Source of the DNA: Sphagnum magellanicum
Taxonomy: Eukaryota > Streptophyta > Sphagnopsida > Sphagnales > Sphagnaceae
Length of the DNA stretch: 64,000 nucleotides
Assembly (NCBI GenBank): GCA_021904315.1
Contig: CM038912.1
Coordinates: 7,899,061 to 7,963,060, forward strand
Direction: 5' to 3'
Under the pieces are notes generated by a model. It was not told the DNA's origin. It saw nothing but the letters and a program-made list of their open reading frames with translations, and made no database searches. The position numbers were made by a program, and so were the translations under genes. Below are positions 1 through 13,123 of this stretch, in pieces (position 1 is the first letter of the stretch; each line of letters opens with the position of its first letter).

Positions 1-538
1 TGGGGATCTGGTGAAATGGTTAGGGTTTATGCAGCTGAATTCTCTTTTGGCCTCCTCAGTCACAAACTAGATGATGAACCCTCAAGGATTCAAGGTATCA
101 ACAAGAACCAGAATCCTGAAGGGACCGGATGAAGAAGCACTTGCTGTTCTTCTTCTTCACCTAGACTTTGTGAAGCTCCAGCTCTCCCCACCTCAAACAT
201 CCCTCCTGTTCCTTACCAGTAGAGGCCGTTGCTGTAGACGGCAGCACCCCTGTCCTCCTGGTCGATGACCTCCGCATCATACTCCGCTTGAAACCACCAG
301 CACCACCAGCACAACACCTCCTTCTCCTACTGGGAAGACAAGAGAGAAGCCAAGGACCAGGACAGGAAACCGCCTCCTCCGGAATCGAAGAAGAGAGCGG
401 GGGGTATAGGTGGGCCCCAAAGCAAAACCCTAAAGGAAACAAAGCTTCACAAACCAGAGTTCTGGATTTGCGGTTTTTTTTGAGAGAGAGAAGAGCGTCC
501 AAGATAATTGAGGGAGAGATTTGTGAGAGGAGAAGTGG
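1..538. other. 5' flank and probable leader of the methyltransferase gene
   Basis: No recognisable coding region. The stretch contains GAA/CTT-rich runs and a GAGAGAGAGAAGAG tract just upstream of the start codon at 539, as is common in plant promoters and 5' leaders. Overlapping open frames on both strands (71-268, 288-1169 and 161-610) look like low-complexity shadows and resemble no family I know. The transcription start cannot be placed. Confidence 0.4.
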
Positions 539-2763
539 ATGGGGGGAAAGGGAAAGCATCAGCAGCAGCGCCAGAAGAAACGAGGAGGAGGAGGAGACAA
601 GGGTAGGCAACTACGGCAACAACAACAGGAGGAAGAGGATGATGACGATCTACCCTGGTATGCTCCTCCTCCTCCTCCTCCTCTGGCTTCTTCCGAACAC
701 CACAGTGAGGAGATTGAATGCGCTGCTGCTGCTGCATACTTGCGGCAGCCTCATGCCTACGATGTGGCCATCGACAAGTATAGCTTATATCAACGCTCTG
801 TGCAGGTACGTTCTTCCTCTTGGTTTTGGGTTGCTCCTCACAGTTGCTGTAGATCTATGGGTGTGCGATCTGCACTCTTGGCTATGGATTGTAGGTGATG
901 GGTTGAGGGGTTTTGTGAGCTTGGTGGTTGTTGTTGTTGTAGTAGTCGCCGAGAGGAGATATAAGCTATCTGCTCAAGTTCTTCCTGGTCTACATTGGTG
1001 GGAGAACTCCTCTCCGGCTCCGGGAGGACTTTTGTGGGACCGCTCTCATTTGGTCCGTTGCTCCTTTTCTCTCTCTCGCACCATCCTCTCTCTCGACAGC
1101 TTTTTGTTTCTGGCCCTTCCTCTAAGAGAGTGCACCATCTCTCTCCTTTCCCTTCATGAACACCTCTGATGAGTTCTGACATTAGCTTGACGGATGTGGT
1201 GTTGGGCAGTGCAGAATGGGTCCAAGGGGATGCTCGACGCACTGCAGTTGGGTTGGACTTGGACATTGAGGCTCTTCACTGGGGTCTGCAACACAATCTA
1301 CTGAAAGCTAGTGGTGATGCACACAGAAGAGTTACTCTGTACCAAGGGGATGTCCGTTTTTCTATCTCCAGGGCCAAGCTTATTGCAGCAGCAGCAGCAG
1401 CTCACTGTTGTAGTCATTCACTATCTGATGCCTTTGAGAAGCAGACCAGCTTGATTTCTGAAGAGGAGGAAGGAGATGAAGAAGATGGTGAAGATGACAA
1501 TGATCATGATGAAGAAGGAAATGAGAAGGTCACACAAGCTGTTGCTGCTGGTGCTGGTGCTGCAGCAGCAGACATTGTTTGTGCCTTCAATTACAGTTGC
1601 TGTTGCCTGCATACTCGCAACGATTTGGTCTTGTATTTCCAGCAAGTTCGACAGAAACTTACAGATGAAGGAGGTATCTTTGCCATGGATCTGTATGGAG
1701 GAACTTCATCAGAGTGTGCCTTGAAGCTTCGTCGTCGGTTTGAGAATTTTATGGTAAAATATAATATAGTGATGCACAGAAGTTTTGTAAAGCTTTCTAT
1801 GTGGATGGATGTGGACTTGAACACATGATTGCATATGAATGCTTCATGTCAAGGTGACCTCAAACACATGTGTATGTTCACCAGCAGTTGGCTTTGGAAA
1901 ATGAGGAGGCAGCTAGAAGGTCTGGATTGTACATGTGACTGTTGTTCTGTTGGGGTGGTGGTTTGTGCAGTACACATGGGAGCAAGAGGAATTTGATGTC
2001 ACAACCCGAACAACAAAGATCAGCTTGCATTTCCGTATCTTTAAGGAACAACGTGTCTTACGTCATGCATTTTCATACCACTGGCGACTGTAAAATTCTG
2101 GCCCACCATTAATCCCAGATTCTTCTTGTTATGGCTTATGGTTCCTAGGTTGTCCCATGTGTCTATGGTAGCTGCTGGGGAACAAGGGATTTGGGGCATT
2201 TTCATACCACTGGTGACTTTAAATTCTAGCCACCATTATTCCAGGATTTTTCTTGTTAGGGTTTTATGATTCTAGATTGTCCTGCATTTATAGAAGCTGC
2301 TGGGGAACAAGGTTTTGGGTTTGTTCTGTACAATGAGCTAGGACTGCTCTAATGCCTGCTTATCTTCTGGGGTTAAAGTCTGTGCACCTGGAGGCTATGG
2401 TTGGGTTCTTGGTTCAAGGTGATGGGTATCATTTCTCTTGCAGAGTGTGCATTTCTGTTATGATAAAAGAGAGTGTTTGCTGAGTTGATTGGTCATGAAT
2501 TCTCTGTTTGTGCAGAGTAGAGAATTGACAATTTGATGTCCTTTGGTAGGTGGACAATCCCAGAGGTCACTGAGGCTCTGAAGGAGGCAGGATTCCAGGA
2601 AGTCCACATATGGATGCGGGAAATGTCTCAGGCACAAGAACAACAGGAAGAGGATGAAGAAGTAGACATGAACAATGGTGTCAAATACGAGGAGGTTGAT
2701 TCCTTTCAGCAAGTGGATGCATGGAATGCTTATGTTGTGGCTGTGAGCCCCCAAACCTTGTGA
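539..2763 (+). CDS. SAM-dependent methyltransferase-like protein, 416 aa, five exons
   Basis: Exons by GT-AG sites: 539-805, 946-1052, 1210-1753, 1971-2089, 2550-2763. They join in frame to 1251 nt. The product resembles plant class I S-adenosylmethionine methyltransferases of unknown substrate. The N terminus (residues 1-50) is Q/G/E/D/P-rich low complexity. The conserved core begins at SVQSPRGDISYL (about 87-98). LREDFCGTAL (114-123) fits the glycine-containing SAM motif I region. VGLDLD (138-143) ends in the acidic residue expected to hold the SAM ribose. DIVCAFNYSC and FAMDLYGGTSSE follow, and the C-terminal part contains WTIPEVTEALKEAGF. An Ala/Glu/Asp-rich insert (about 180-250) separates the SAM motifs. 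Exon 3 begins by completing a Cys codon (TG|T), so residue 125 depends on a GTCCGT donor. The first ATG with a conserved downstream frame was chosen. Substrate unknown. Confidence 0.85.
2067..2324 (+). repeat. 129-bp tandem duplication spanning the exon 4/intron 4 boundary of the methyltransferase gene
   Basis: The segment starting GCATTTTCATACCACTGG at 2067 recurs at 2196. Both copies end in GCTGCTGGGGAACAAGG. The first copy carries the last 23 coding bases of exon 4 and the functional donor (ACTGTAAAATT). The second copy lies wholly in the intron, and its donor has become ACTTTAAATT, so it lacks GT. The copies differ at many sites, which implies an old event. Confidence 0.85.
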
Positions 2764-4879
2764 ATGGTTCAACATTTCAAAAGAGTTACAACCAGTGTTG
2801 GTCTGGTATCAACTTTTGAAGATACCAGCCTGGTTTCGTATCAGATTTTTCTTTTTCTTTCATATGAGGCTGCTACTGGAATTGGATACTTTTTTGAACT
2901 TTCATACCAGTCCGGTCCTGCCATTGGGTCCAAGACTGATTTTTGGCTGGTATGAAGCAGGTATATACCAGTGTTGGGCAGGTATGTCCATTTTAACATA
3001 CCAGTTGCCTTCAAGGTATTAAAGTTTTTTCAATTCAGACATTGGGTAAGAACATGAGTATTCAAATGTTCTTCCAATAGACATATCAGACAGGTCTGTA
3101 TAACAACCAACATCTTTTGGGGGTGTCCTGGGTATGAACATGAATAGACAACAACCTCATGTCAGCTGGTATGAGATATGCATATGGGTATTGAATATTC
3201 CTGTCAAGATTCTATCTAAAGACGTATCAAGAAGTGGCGCTTGTCTCTTGCCTACAAGCTAGAGGAGTGGTTCCATTGGAGAGTACATGGCAGCATGCAA
3301 CTCTTGTCACTCATGAACAACACAAAACACAAACAAGTATGTACCAAACCAATGCTCGTTATGACATGCAAGTTTGAATATAAAATGGCCTTCTTCTCCT
3401 TGTAAGGCAAAATCCTCCCATTGACTTACTCCCACCGACTTCCTGAGGCACATGCAGCACCACTAGCCCTCTACTCAATAGACCTCTTTCATACATTTTT
3501 ACTAGGTATCAACTGACCTATCTGGTGATGGTGGCCTGGGTGTAGGGTCAAGGCCGAAGGTGAAAAAGCACCCACCTCGGTACCATGGTAAAAACCACAA
3601 AATCCATTTAGGTTAATATTTACAAATATTCCATTTGGAGAGTAAATCAGGGTCTCTGAGTTCAAATCAAACATTTTTTGAGCTTAATATGATCGCTAAC
3701 AAGCCTCACTCAAAAAGGTGAAGGTACCAACACAGGTGCTAGATCACACTATTCACCATTCATATATTGCAATTTCAAATACATTTAGACTTTTAACATT
3801 TCAAAGAATTGCTACTTACTTATCCTACCATAGCCTACCTACTTAGACTTACGGAGTCTACCCACTTGAACCTACATTGTTTTCCTATCCTAACCTACCT
3901 ACCCAAATTTATATAACTTACCTATTTCAACTTACATTACCTAGCCTATCAACTCAAAACCTATCTAACATGGTCTACCTACCCAAAGCTACCTATCAAG
4001 TCTACATAGTTTAGCTTACCTATCTAATATTTAAACCTACCTAACATAGCCTACCTACCTAACCTTATTTACCCAAGTTTATTTAGGCTAGCCTACCTAT
4101 AACTCAAGCCTAGCCTAGTTAAAATGAAAGTTGAACCTCTCACCTTTATGAGGACAAACCGAGTCCTTAACCAATGCATTACACTTTTGGTGTCACATGA
4201 TGACATTTTATGACATTTTTAAAAATATGAACACAAAAATATTTTATTACCTATATTAGGTACTTTGAAGGTAGTAGGTAATAGGTAGTTGGGTATAAGC
4301 AATAGGTGGGTAGGTAACACTAGGTAGGCCATAGGTAGTTGCCAATGTTGTTTGGTTATCAACTTTTACACCTATCCTATGGATACCAATAAAGATTTTT
4401 TATAGAATATGGACAAAAAAAGATATGTATTCCAAAAAAAAATCAATTTTACTATAGTAGTTGGTTACACATTTGTTTTTTAAAAGATTTGTTTGTTAGT
4501 TATGTATATATGTTGGTTTTCAATTCTCAAAACATGGCAAATATGCACAAAAGATATGCATATCAAATTTCCAACTATATTGCTTAAGAAAAAACTTACA
4601 ACAATAGCCTAACTTTCCAAAACAAAAACAACACAACAACACAAACAAATTCAAAATAAATTGTGGGGAAATTGAACCCTAGTTCTATGAAAAACTCTGC
4701 CCAATTCCAATACAAGTTCCATGCCCCACCCACACAAAACACAAACCCACCTCAACCCAACAAAATTAATCATTGTTAACTTCTAATTATTCAAACAAGT
4801 TATTTTCTTCCATTAAATTGTAGTTTTCTTTTGCAAAAGACTCTTCTACTTTCAAGTATTGCTTGAAGTTTGAATGTGG
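2764..4879. repeat. Intergenic repeat DNA with a CCTA/TAGG-rich degenerate satellite
   Basis: No gene seen. 2790-3030 is rich in repeated ACCAG and GGTAT words. 3830-4115 is a degenerate tandem array of CCTACCTA(A)-type units, and 4255-4345 carries the complementary TAGGTAGG words, so the two could pair as a long imperfect hairpin. A similar TAGG-then-CCTA block occurs at 40690-40880. The rest is AT-rich sequence without recognisable coding content. Confidence 0.6.
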
Positions 4880-6700
4880 CTCGCAATTGGCACACAAGTC
4901 ATTAAGTCAATTCTTCACCTCAATAACAATTTAGTTTGTGTTTTCCACTTGTAAGTGGTAGCGCCTTAAAGTTGTCAACATTTCAACAAGATTAAAAACA
5001 CATTCAATTTCTATCTAGGAACCCAAAATTCCTAAAATTTGCAAGGAAAGCCACATTAGGAAACTAGCCCTCATGCATCCACCACCAAGCTAGTGGATTT
5101 GCACATGCAAAGGAAGGAATAAAAAACATCCTCAATAAAGATAATTCTCTTGAAGATTCATTCATTGAGGCCCCACACTAAACATGTTTTCTTCAAGTTC
5201 AAGTTCCGGTCTTACAAAATCAACTACAACAACAAATGTAATAGCAATAAGGTTTAACCAATCAAAGCACACCATCAAAAGAGGAACAACAACCCGAACA
5301 TCATATTCAGATGCCAATTGGATTGCATTCCCATGTCCCACCAAGTTTTCCACAATGTGCAAAACCTTGAAACATGGATCCAACATGATAACCACCATGT
5401 TATGAGCTTGCCCCACATCAAAAGACCTGAAAAACTCCAAAAAAGGTTTGATTACCTTCATCACTTCCAACCACATGTTCTTTTGTAAAAGGAAGATTTT
5501 AGCCTGGAATGGGTCAAACATATTAGGCCCACTAGAAATCTACAACAATGTAGCTTTCATTTCCATAGTAAGGGTAATGGTTGTTGTCAAAAACATCTAA
5601 CAACAATTAATGGCCCCTTGCAACCTTGATTCATCACATAGGTTAATACAAAATGATTCAGTGTAAAGGTGATTGCTTCAACAATAGCCCACACTTAGGC
5701 TTTAGATATTCTTTGTTGTAAAATAATAGATTTTTGTTTGCCATAACAAAAAATGATGACATTCTTAAACTTAAGGGTTTCTTCAAACATGATGAATGTA
5801 CTAGCAAATATGGTCTTCACATGAGTTTTTAATTTGCAATGTCACATCCCACTTTCAAAACAAACCCACTCCCATTATTACCTCCCTTTCCTAGATGTTT
5901 TGATACATGTAATAATTTTCTATAACCCACTTTAAGTTTCTTTCACATTAACATTTCTCAACTCAACAAATATTTTGTCATCATTTCTTGCATATTGACC
6001 AAGCCTTGGACATCACATGCCCAGAACATGTGCCCTCATAAACCTTAAAAATCTTTTGGGGTTCACAATCAATAATGGAATGCATAGCTACTGTCATAAC
6101 AAACAAATTAATGTTTTCATCCTTTACAAATGCAATAATTCGGTGTAACAAATCAAATCTATCCAACAACACTTACAACTATATAACCATAGACTACCCA
6201 ATTGTCTCATTCACCTCAAACAACCCAGCAATAACATGCATGGGCACTAGATGTCATTCATGAAATTAATTACCGGAGCAAAAGTATCCACACTATCATA
6301 AGACATCCATAAGCCAAAATTAGCAAAAACTATAGCTATAGATGCAAGATTTGGCAAAACATGATGGTCCATGGTTTTCTTGACCATGGCTAACAACACT
6401 TCTTCCACAAAAGAAGACCGAGAAGGAAATAAAGCACAAAGGCTTTGGTGTAACACTAACCTTTAAAGCCAAATATTTTTATAAATGGACAAGGGCTTGT
6501 ATCTCTTGCAAATATACAACACCTAATCCTCCAAAAATTATTATTGATGTCCATTAGCTTTTTTGTAGGGGTTTGTGGCACCAAAAAGTGCAATAATTGC
6601 ACAGCAAGATGGACTTGTTTTTTTCTTTTTAGATTGTTGAACATGAACAACAAGTTCTGCCACCTTTTCATTGAGTTATTATTTCCTCTGAGCAAACAAC
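4880..6700 (-). pseudogene. hAT-family transposase relic (relic 1)
   Basis: Reading the minus strand from high to low coordinates gives collinear fragments of a plant hAT transposase. These are VAELVVHVQQSKKKK (about 6660), AIIALFGATNPYKKANG (about 6590), FPSRSSFVEEVL..MVKKTMDHHVLPNLAS (6330-6430), FGLWMSYDSVDTFAPVINF (about 6255-6315), then IIAFVKDENINL and CEPQKIFKVYEGTCSGHVMSKA (5990-6140). DVGQAHNMVVIMLDPCFK (5350-5410) follows. Last comes the C-terminal dimerisation region, with PLAWWWMHEG, FPNVAFLA and CVFNLVEMLTTLRRYHLQVE (4930-5097). Several in-frame stops and at least one frameshift break it. The N-terminal zinc-finger part is not clear. It is a dead element, and the Copia element at 7054 abuts it. 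Confidence 0.8.
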
Positions 6701-7053
6701 CTTAGATGTGTAGTTCGCGCATGAATATTCATAGGAATAATAATGTTTGTTTTGTTGTACTTAATTAAACCCTTATGGAGCATAGATCTTTGAACCATTG
6801 ACCAACCTCCATTAAGTACACAGTCCTATATGTAGCCAACCACCACATCCCCATTATTGAGAAACAAAAAAAAATTCTTGGGAAACTTTTTAGTATTGGA
6901 GGTGGAACCACAACATGAAATTTTAAAATTTGATCGACAAGCAATTCATCGATTATAAATGACCTAATTGCCAAGGAACATTTAATGGAAAACATGATGA
7001 TAAACACAAACACAAAACAATATAAGTACAAAAGTGAAGGAAAGAAAATATAT

Positions 7054-7401
7054 TGAAAGTGATAATATTATTTTATAATAGCTACAAAGAAATGTTAAAA
7101 AATATTTATGAAATTGTGAATTGAGATCTAGGGACAACTTAAATATTAATTAATAAACCTATGATCAACCAAACATGACAGTGGTCATTAAAAATCTTTG
7201 ACATTAGTCTTATTTAAGCACTTTGTTGTAAATGATGTTTAATTACTAGATTTTTCACCAATGTGACTTTAGTCATCTATCTTGACACCACTTAATGAAA
7301 AATCACCAAATGTTATTCTAGCCATGCAAAAATGTAATTAAAAAAATTACTAAATAAAGCTAAAGTCTAAAAAAAAAGGAAGGTAGGAATAATTTCCTTC
7401 A
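7054..7401 (-). repeat. 3' LTR of the Copia element
   Basis: 348 bp beginning TGAAGG and ending TTTCA on the minus strand, so the ends are TG...CA. It aligns along its length with 14283-14624; shared runs include CATGATCAA, AAACATGAC and CTAAATAAAGCTAAAGTCTA. A purine tract (GTAAGGAGGGG on the minus strand, 7402-7412) abuts its inner edge, as expected for a polypurine tract. Confidence 0.85.
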
Positions 7402-9605
7402 CCCCTCCTTACTTTTAATTTTTTTGATCTAAATTATGTAAAACCTATGAATGAAGACCATGGATTGTCTTGGCTCTTAAGCAATGAATCTAGTTTAAGT
7501 AGATCAACCACAACAATGTTGGTTTGCAAGTTTTGAAATTGAGCAATCCCTACTGGTTTTGTGAAAATATCTATTTGTTATTGTGTTATAATGAAGAAAA
7601 TTTGAGTCTCCATTGCTTGCACATTTTCTTTAATGTAATGATGTTGAATTTTGATGTGCTTCATTTGCACATGAAAAATATGATTTTGTACAAGTTTAAT
7701 GCTACTTCAATTATCACATAAAAATTATGTTAGTCCATCCCCTAAAACTTGTAATTCTTTCAATAATTTTCTTTAACATAATTTCTGAAAAACATATGTA
7801 TTTTGTTTTAGGGCATAAACATGGTAAAGTGCACAACTAAATCTACTTGGCAATCTACTTGACAAGTAGAAAAAAAATAACAACAAAATCCATCATAAAC
7901 CATTTGTATGTTGAATATTTTTACTTGAATGATTAAAGACAAGATAGCTCTTCACTATTGTGCATTAACTTTCAAAATCCACATTGTAAAAGTAGGTTGA
8001 AGGTAAACTTTGCAATCTATTTTTCATCTACTTTTTATAATGTGGACTTTTGTAAAGTATGTGGTAAATACGTTTTAATAAATAATTTTTTTAAAAAAAA
8101 TTATGGTCACCCCTTAAAATTATATATATATCCCCAACATTAATAGAATAACTAAATATTGAAAGTAAATTAAAAGTATAATTTACCACCTGGCAGATGG
8201 GGATATTTTTGGTTTACTTTAAAAATTCGTTTGGTTCTAATTTTTTTAAAAAGTGAATTCTTATAGTAATAATAGAAGGGTGGGATGATTTATAATTATA
8301 TTTCTACCCATTTTTGTGCTACTTGTTTGGTTTTATATGCGTGATACAAGGTAAATATAAAAACATTCACTTTTTTTATTACTTTACCATGTTTAAACCC
8401 TTTAGTGCTAGACAATGATATGGTAGTTGAAGGTTATTAGTCCAATATAGTGGGTTGTGTCCAAGTTTGAAAAACATCCATGTGGTGGATTTTTAATCAT
8501 CAAAGTCACATACCCAATTTACATCCACCCATCTTGTCAAGGAGGCATTATTTTCACGAGGGAAGAATGTCCCAAATTTAAAAGTACCTTTAACATATCA
8601 AAGAATGTGTTTGGTTGCATTGAGATGAACTTCGTGAAGGTTGTTCATAAATCTACTAATAACATTCACTAGATATGCAATGTTTGAGTGCGTGTGTGTG
8701 AGAAGATGAAATTTCCCATGAATTATTGATAAGACATAACAATCATAGCTCTAAATTCATATATGCTCATAGTTAGATGTTTTTATTCATGGGAGTTCCC
8801 ACAAGTTGACAATCTTACATTTCAAACTTGCAAAGTATTTTCCATACATAATTTCGTGGTATAAGCAATGTCCCCTCCATAACATAGATAAATTATAGAC
8901 TTATGTAGAGGTTCATGAAACACATGTTTAGAGTGAAAGCACACTAAAGTGTAGTACATAATCTTGTTATAGCTTGTTGGATTATTAATCATGGGCAATG
9001 GAACAAAACATAAATGAATAATATGTGAAAATGATTCAAAAAAATAATACTACATGTGAAATGATCATATTGTATGAATTTCATCAATAAATTTTGAGTT
9101 GGACTTTTGAAGTGCCAAAAACCCAACATCATAATTCATATCATATGACTATGAACTCATTATATTTATTAAAATGTTTAGTTGAATTTTTTTTGACATA
9201 GAAAGTAGTGTCATGCTATTGATACAACGGAAGACAATTTTGAAAGATTTTGAAAACCATAAATTGAAATATACAATGAAATATGGATTTTTTTATAAAG
9301 TCCTTTATTCATTTGAATTAATAATTCAACTTCTCATTTTTTAATGTAATTAGTTTATATAATTATTTACGATTGATAAAGATTAGAAGTAAAAGAAATT
9401 ATTTATACTTGCCATATGACTTGTGCAATATAATTTATTTTGTTACAATGTAAAGTGGACTTTTATTTTAACATTAATATGGACTCCACATATGTTGGAA
9501 AGGACTCCACCTTAATGTGCTTTCATCTTTCATCATTTCAAATTGCTTCGTAAGATGTTGTTCCAAGATTTCAAGCTTTTTAGTGTTGTTTATAGTCAAA
9601 AACAA

Positions 9606-9617
9606 ATCATGAACATA
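9606..9617 (-). pseudogene. Altered reverse-transcriptase catalytic box (YVHD)
   Basis: In frame with KAWYTKIDNFL upstream and LFLTINNTKKLEILEQ downstream, the usual Copia YVDD box reads YVHD. The first catalytic Asp is replaced by His (GAT to CAT), which alone should abolish polymerase activity. Confidence 0.8.
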
Positions 9618-12600
9618 TAAGATTAAAACCACATAACATCATCCTTGAATTAAAAAATACAAGTTGTGGTTTAATTTGCTATGAATTAAACCAAAAGTGG
9701 GAAGGAAATTGTCAATTTTGGTGTACCAAGCCTTGATGTTTGTTCCGAGCGATATAATGCCTTCAAGAGGAGGCAAACCTTTTGTTTTTTTATAAGTTGT
9801 GTAAATCCTTTTGGCTACAACATGAAAACTTCTTCTTGAATATCTCCATGAAGAAATGCAATTTTCACATCAAGATGTTTAATTTTCCATCTTTTCATGA
9901 AGCCAATTTGCAATCATCATTAAACAAATTGTAGTCCATTTCATGATTGGTGCAAAAAAAATTTCATAATCAATTCCTTTTTATTGTTCAAAACCACAAG
10001 CCACTTATCATGTTTTGAATTTGTTTAGTGCACCATTGGCTTGTCATTTGGGTTTGAAAACCCATTTTGGAATAATTGGTTGTTTTCCAAGAGGTAAATC
10101 TACAAGTCACCATGTGTGATTCTGGTGGATCAAATCAATTTTGGATTACATGGCTTTTCTCCAATGTAACTGATGTATCACTTTTGCATTACTAATTGAT
10201 TTTTGGAATTTTACAAAATAGATATAATCCAATGAGGATCTAGGTGGTCTTCTAATGTGACTTGCCATTGTGGTTTGTGAGCATTTGCAAGCACTTGATT
10301 TTGTTTTGGGTGTTCATGATTCAAATCAACATTTGAACTTGCACCACAATTTGACACCATGGGTGCAATTGTTTGGTTAGGAAATGTCACTTCATATGGA
10401 AAACCAATAACATTGTTGAATGGAATAACAATCACTTCAACATGCACCTTGTGATCCTAAATTTAATGTAGATTGATTATTGACTTGTCATAGACCACAT
10501 CCTTGGCAATGAGAATTTTCTTTGTTGTTGGGTCATAACATTGATATGTTTAAATTGAACATCATAGTGACTAAACATGCATTTTCTACTATGATTCTTC
10601 AACTTGTTTCTTTGATCTATGGGTGTGAAAACATATACCAAATAACCATAAACTTTCAGGTTGTCAACCTTGGGTTTTTTCCTAATATGAAACTCTTATG
10701 GAATATGTCATTCCATGTTCATGAGATATGTGGTAGTATTGACAACCTCCATCCACAAAAAAATTGAACATTGTTGCTCAATGACATGTTTGATAGTTTT
10801 GTCCAAGATGGTTTTATTCTTGTGTTCCACTATTGCATGTTCATGAGGAATGTTTATAGTTTCGAGTTGTCATGCAATACTTATGTTTTTGAAAATTTCA
10901 TTAAACTCCTTAGACATGTATTTTCCTACTTGATTCAAGCACAATGTGTTGATGTTGAGATCTTTCAAATTTTCAACCAATGATTTTAATGTTTTTAATA
11001 CAACAAATGTTTTACTTCTAACCTTCATGAAATATGTCCATTCTTATTATAATATCTATGAATGTAATGAAATAATAAGACCTGGCCAAAGAAGGATATG
11101 GAAGGGGCCCACAAATATTTAAATGGATGAACTAATTGGGTGTTTATGTCATATGGTGTACACAAAAAATAACTACAGTTTGACAATTTTCACTACAACA
11201 CAATTTTAATGTGCATTTTTAAATATTTGGAGAAGATTTCGTGATAGAATTATGCAATTATAGGTGAATAACATTAACTTTCATTATGTTGTGAAATTAA
11301 TGCACATTTGGAAAACAAAATGGTTGATTGGAATACATTTCTAACTTGTAAGAGCTTGGCACAAAAATTGTAATAGAACAAAAAAACTAAGAAATATTAG
11401 TTTTCATGGGAATTTGTTTGTGAAATTGTTCACATACAAAGAAAAAACCATAATGAGCAATCTTTTCCTTGAAAACTTTCAATTTATTTCAAAGAAATGA
11501 TGTTCATATTAGATGATAAATAAATGTTTGGTAGTACATTATGTTATGATAATGTTGATGATTATGAACTTTTTAAATTGTAAAATGTTCTCACATTAAA
11601 GATGTAATTGGGTTAAGTGTTGTTTTTATCCTTCCACAAAGATAAAGTGAAAATTTTTAAATGATGAAAAATGGTAAATTGCTATTAAACAAGGTGTTTT
11701 AAAAATAATTTAATCAAATATTGGTGTACAACTACATAAAGACAAACATATTAATCAACTGCATATACATGCTTTATATAATTTGTTTTATTATATTGGC
11801 CCCAATCGATTATACGTGATCTTTATAAAAATTTAAAATGAGTGAAATTTTATATGTGAGTATTTTTTATATTATATGTACTTCAAATTTTGACACAAAT
11901 TGTGTACACCATACCATGGAAATACCCAATTTCGCTTCATTACATGTACTAAACTTTGTTTAGGCCTTTTAGCATTGTGTTCCTTCCCAACCATGCACAT
12001 TCCACATATTGAATTGGACAATGGGAATTTGCATTCCCATAACAAATCATGTTCTAGATAGTTTGTGTTAGCTTTAATAATTGAGGTGTTGAATTTTTTG
12101 ATGCCATAGTGTTATTGGGGATTCTTTTTCAATAGAAAGGACTATGTTTGGTTATAGCTAGGATTTGTAAAATCCATTGCCATCACCTCTAAACATTTTT
12201 TATTACCACCACCTTTGTTGGATATTTGGAGCTAATGATCCAACATTGTCTATTACCAAAAACATGACAACTTTTGTTTGTGATGCGTATAACTAAAATC
12301 ATATATTTTGTTACACTTGGCACATAAAAACCATATGAGACTTGGGTCATTTTCTCATTATGAGGAAAATGGACCACATATATGCCTTCCACTATGTGAG
12401 TGTGTCTTGTAGTCAATTTGATCCTTGATGGACCAACACTCTTTTGTAACTTCATTAACACATTGAGATTGCTTGTGACATGTTAAGAGGTGCCTAAATC
12501 CAAATACCAACTTTGATCTTGATCCAAATGTGTAGTTAATAGTGACAAGTCATTGATGTTGTTAGGGTTTAAGGCAGAACAATTTCATCTTTTCTTGATT

Positions 12601-13123
12601 TGCCCAACTTGGATTCACGTTGTTGTTTTTCATGGAAAAGCTTGTTGGAGACGAATTTGTTGAAAGTTGGGAGTTGATTTCATCCAATTATCACTTATGC
12701 AAAACTTTCAAAGCTTGTTGGTAATGCATTAAACATCATATGGACAATGTTATTGTCACTAACTAGTTATCCTACAATTCGTAAGGACGTTGTTATCTTT
12801 TGACATTATGCACAAAATCAACAATCGTCTTTTTTTCTTCCATTTTGAAAATGTATAACTTGTTCAATAATAACAATGTTTTGGCCATATTCTTGTTTTT
12901 GTAAATATTTTGAAGTACATTCTAGCAAATGGCTAGGTCATCTTGGTCAGTTATGAACAATATGATATCATTTAAAACATAAATAAAGAGTATGGCCATT
13001 ACTTTCTTTTTTCAATCCTAGAATGCAAAAACTTTTGCTTTGGTTGAAGGTTATTGTGTTACCATAAAAGAAAATGAAAATGATGTTGTTGCAATTGCAT
13101 TGGTTGCTTCCATTGTTGTAATT

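Noticed and set aside
288..1169. 293-codon open frame overlapping the start of the methyltransferase gene
   Set aside because: Its translation is low-complexity Leu/Val/Arg sequence from exon and intron DNA. The conserved methyltransferase frame is spliced and lies in another phase.
6765..7031. An N-terminal BED zinc finger for hAT relic 1
   Set aside because: The stretch is in the right place, but I cannot see the Cys/His pattern, so it was left out of the relic call.
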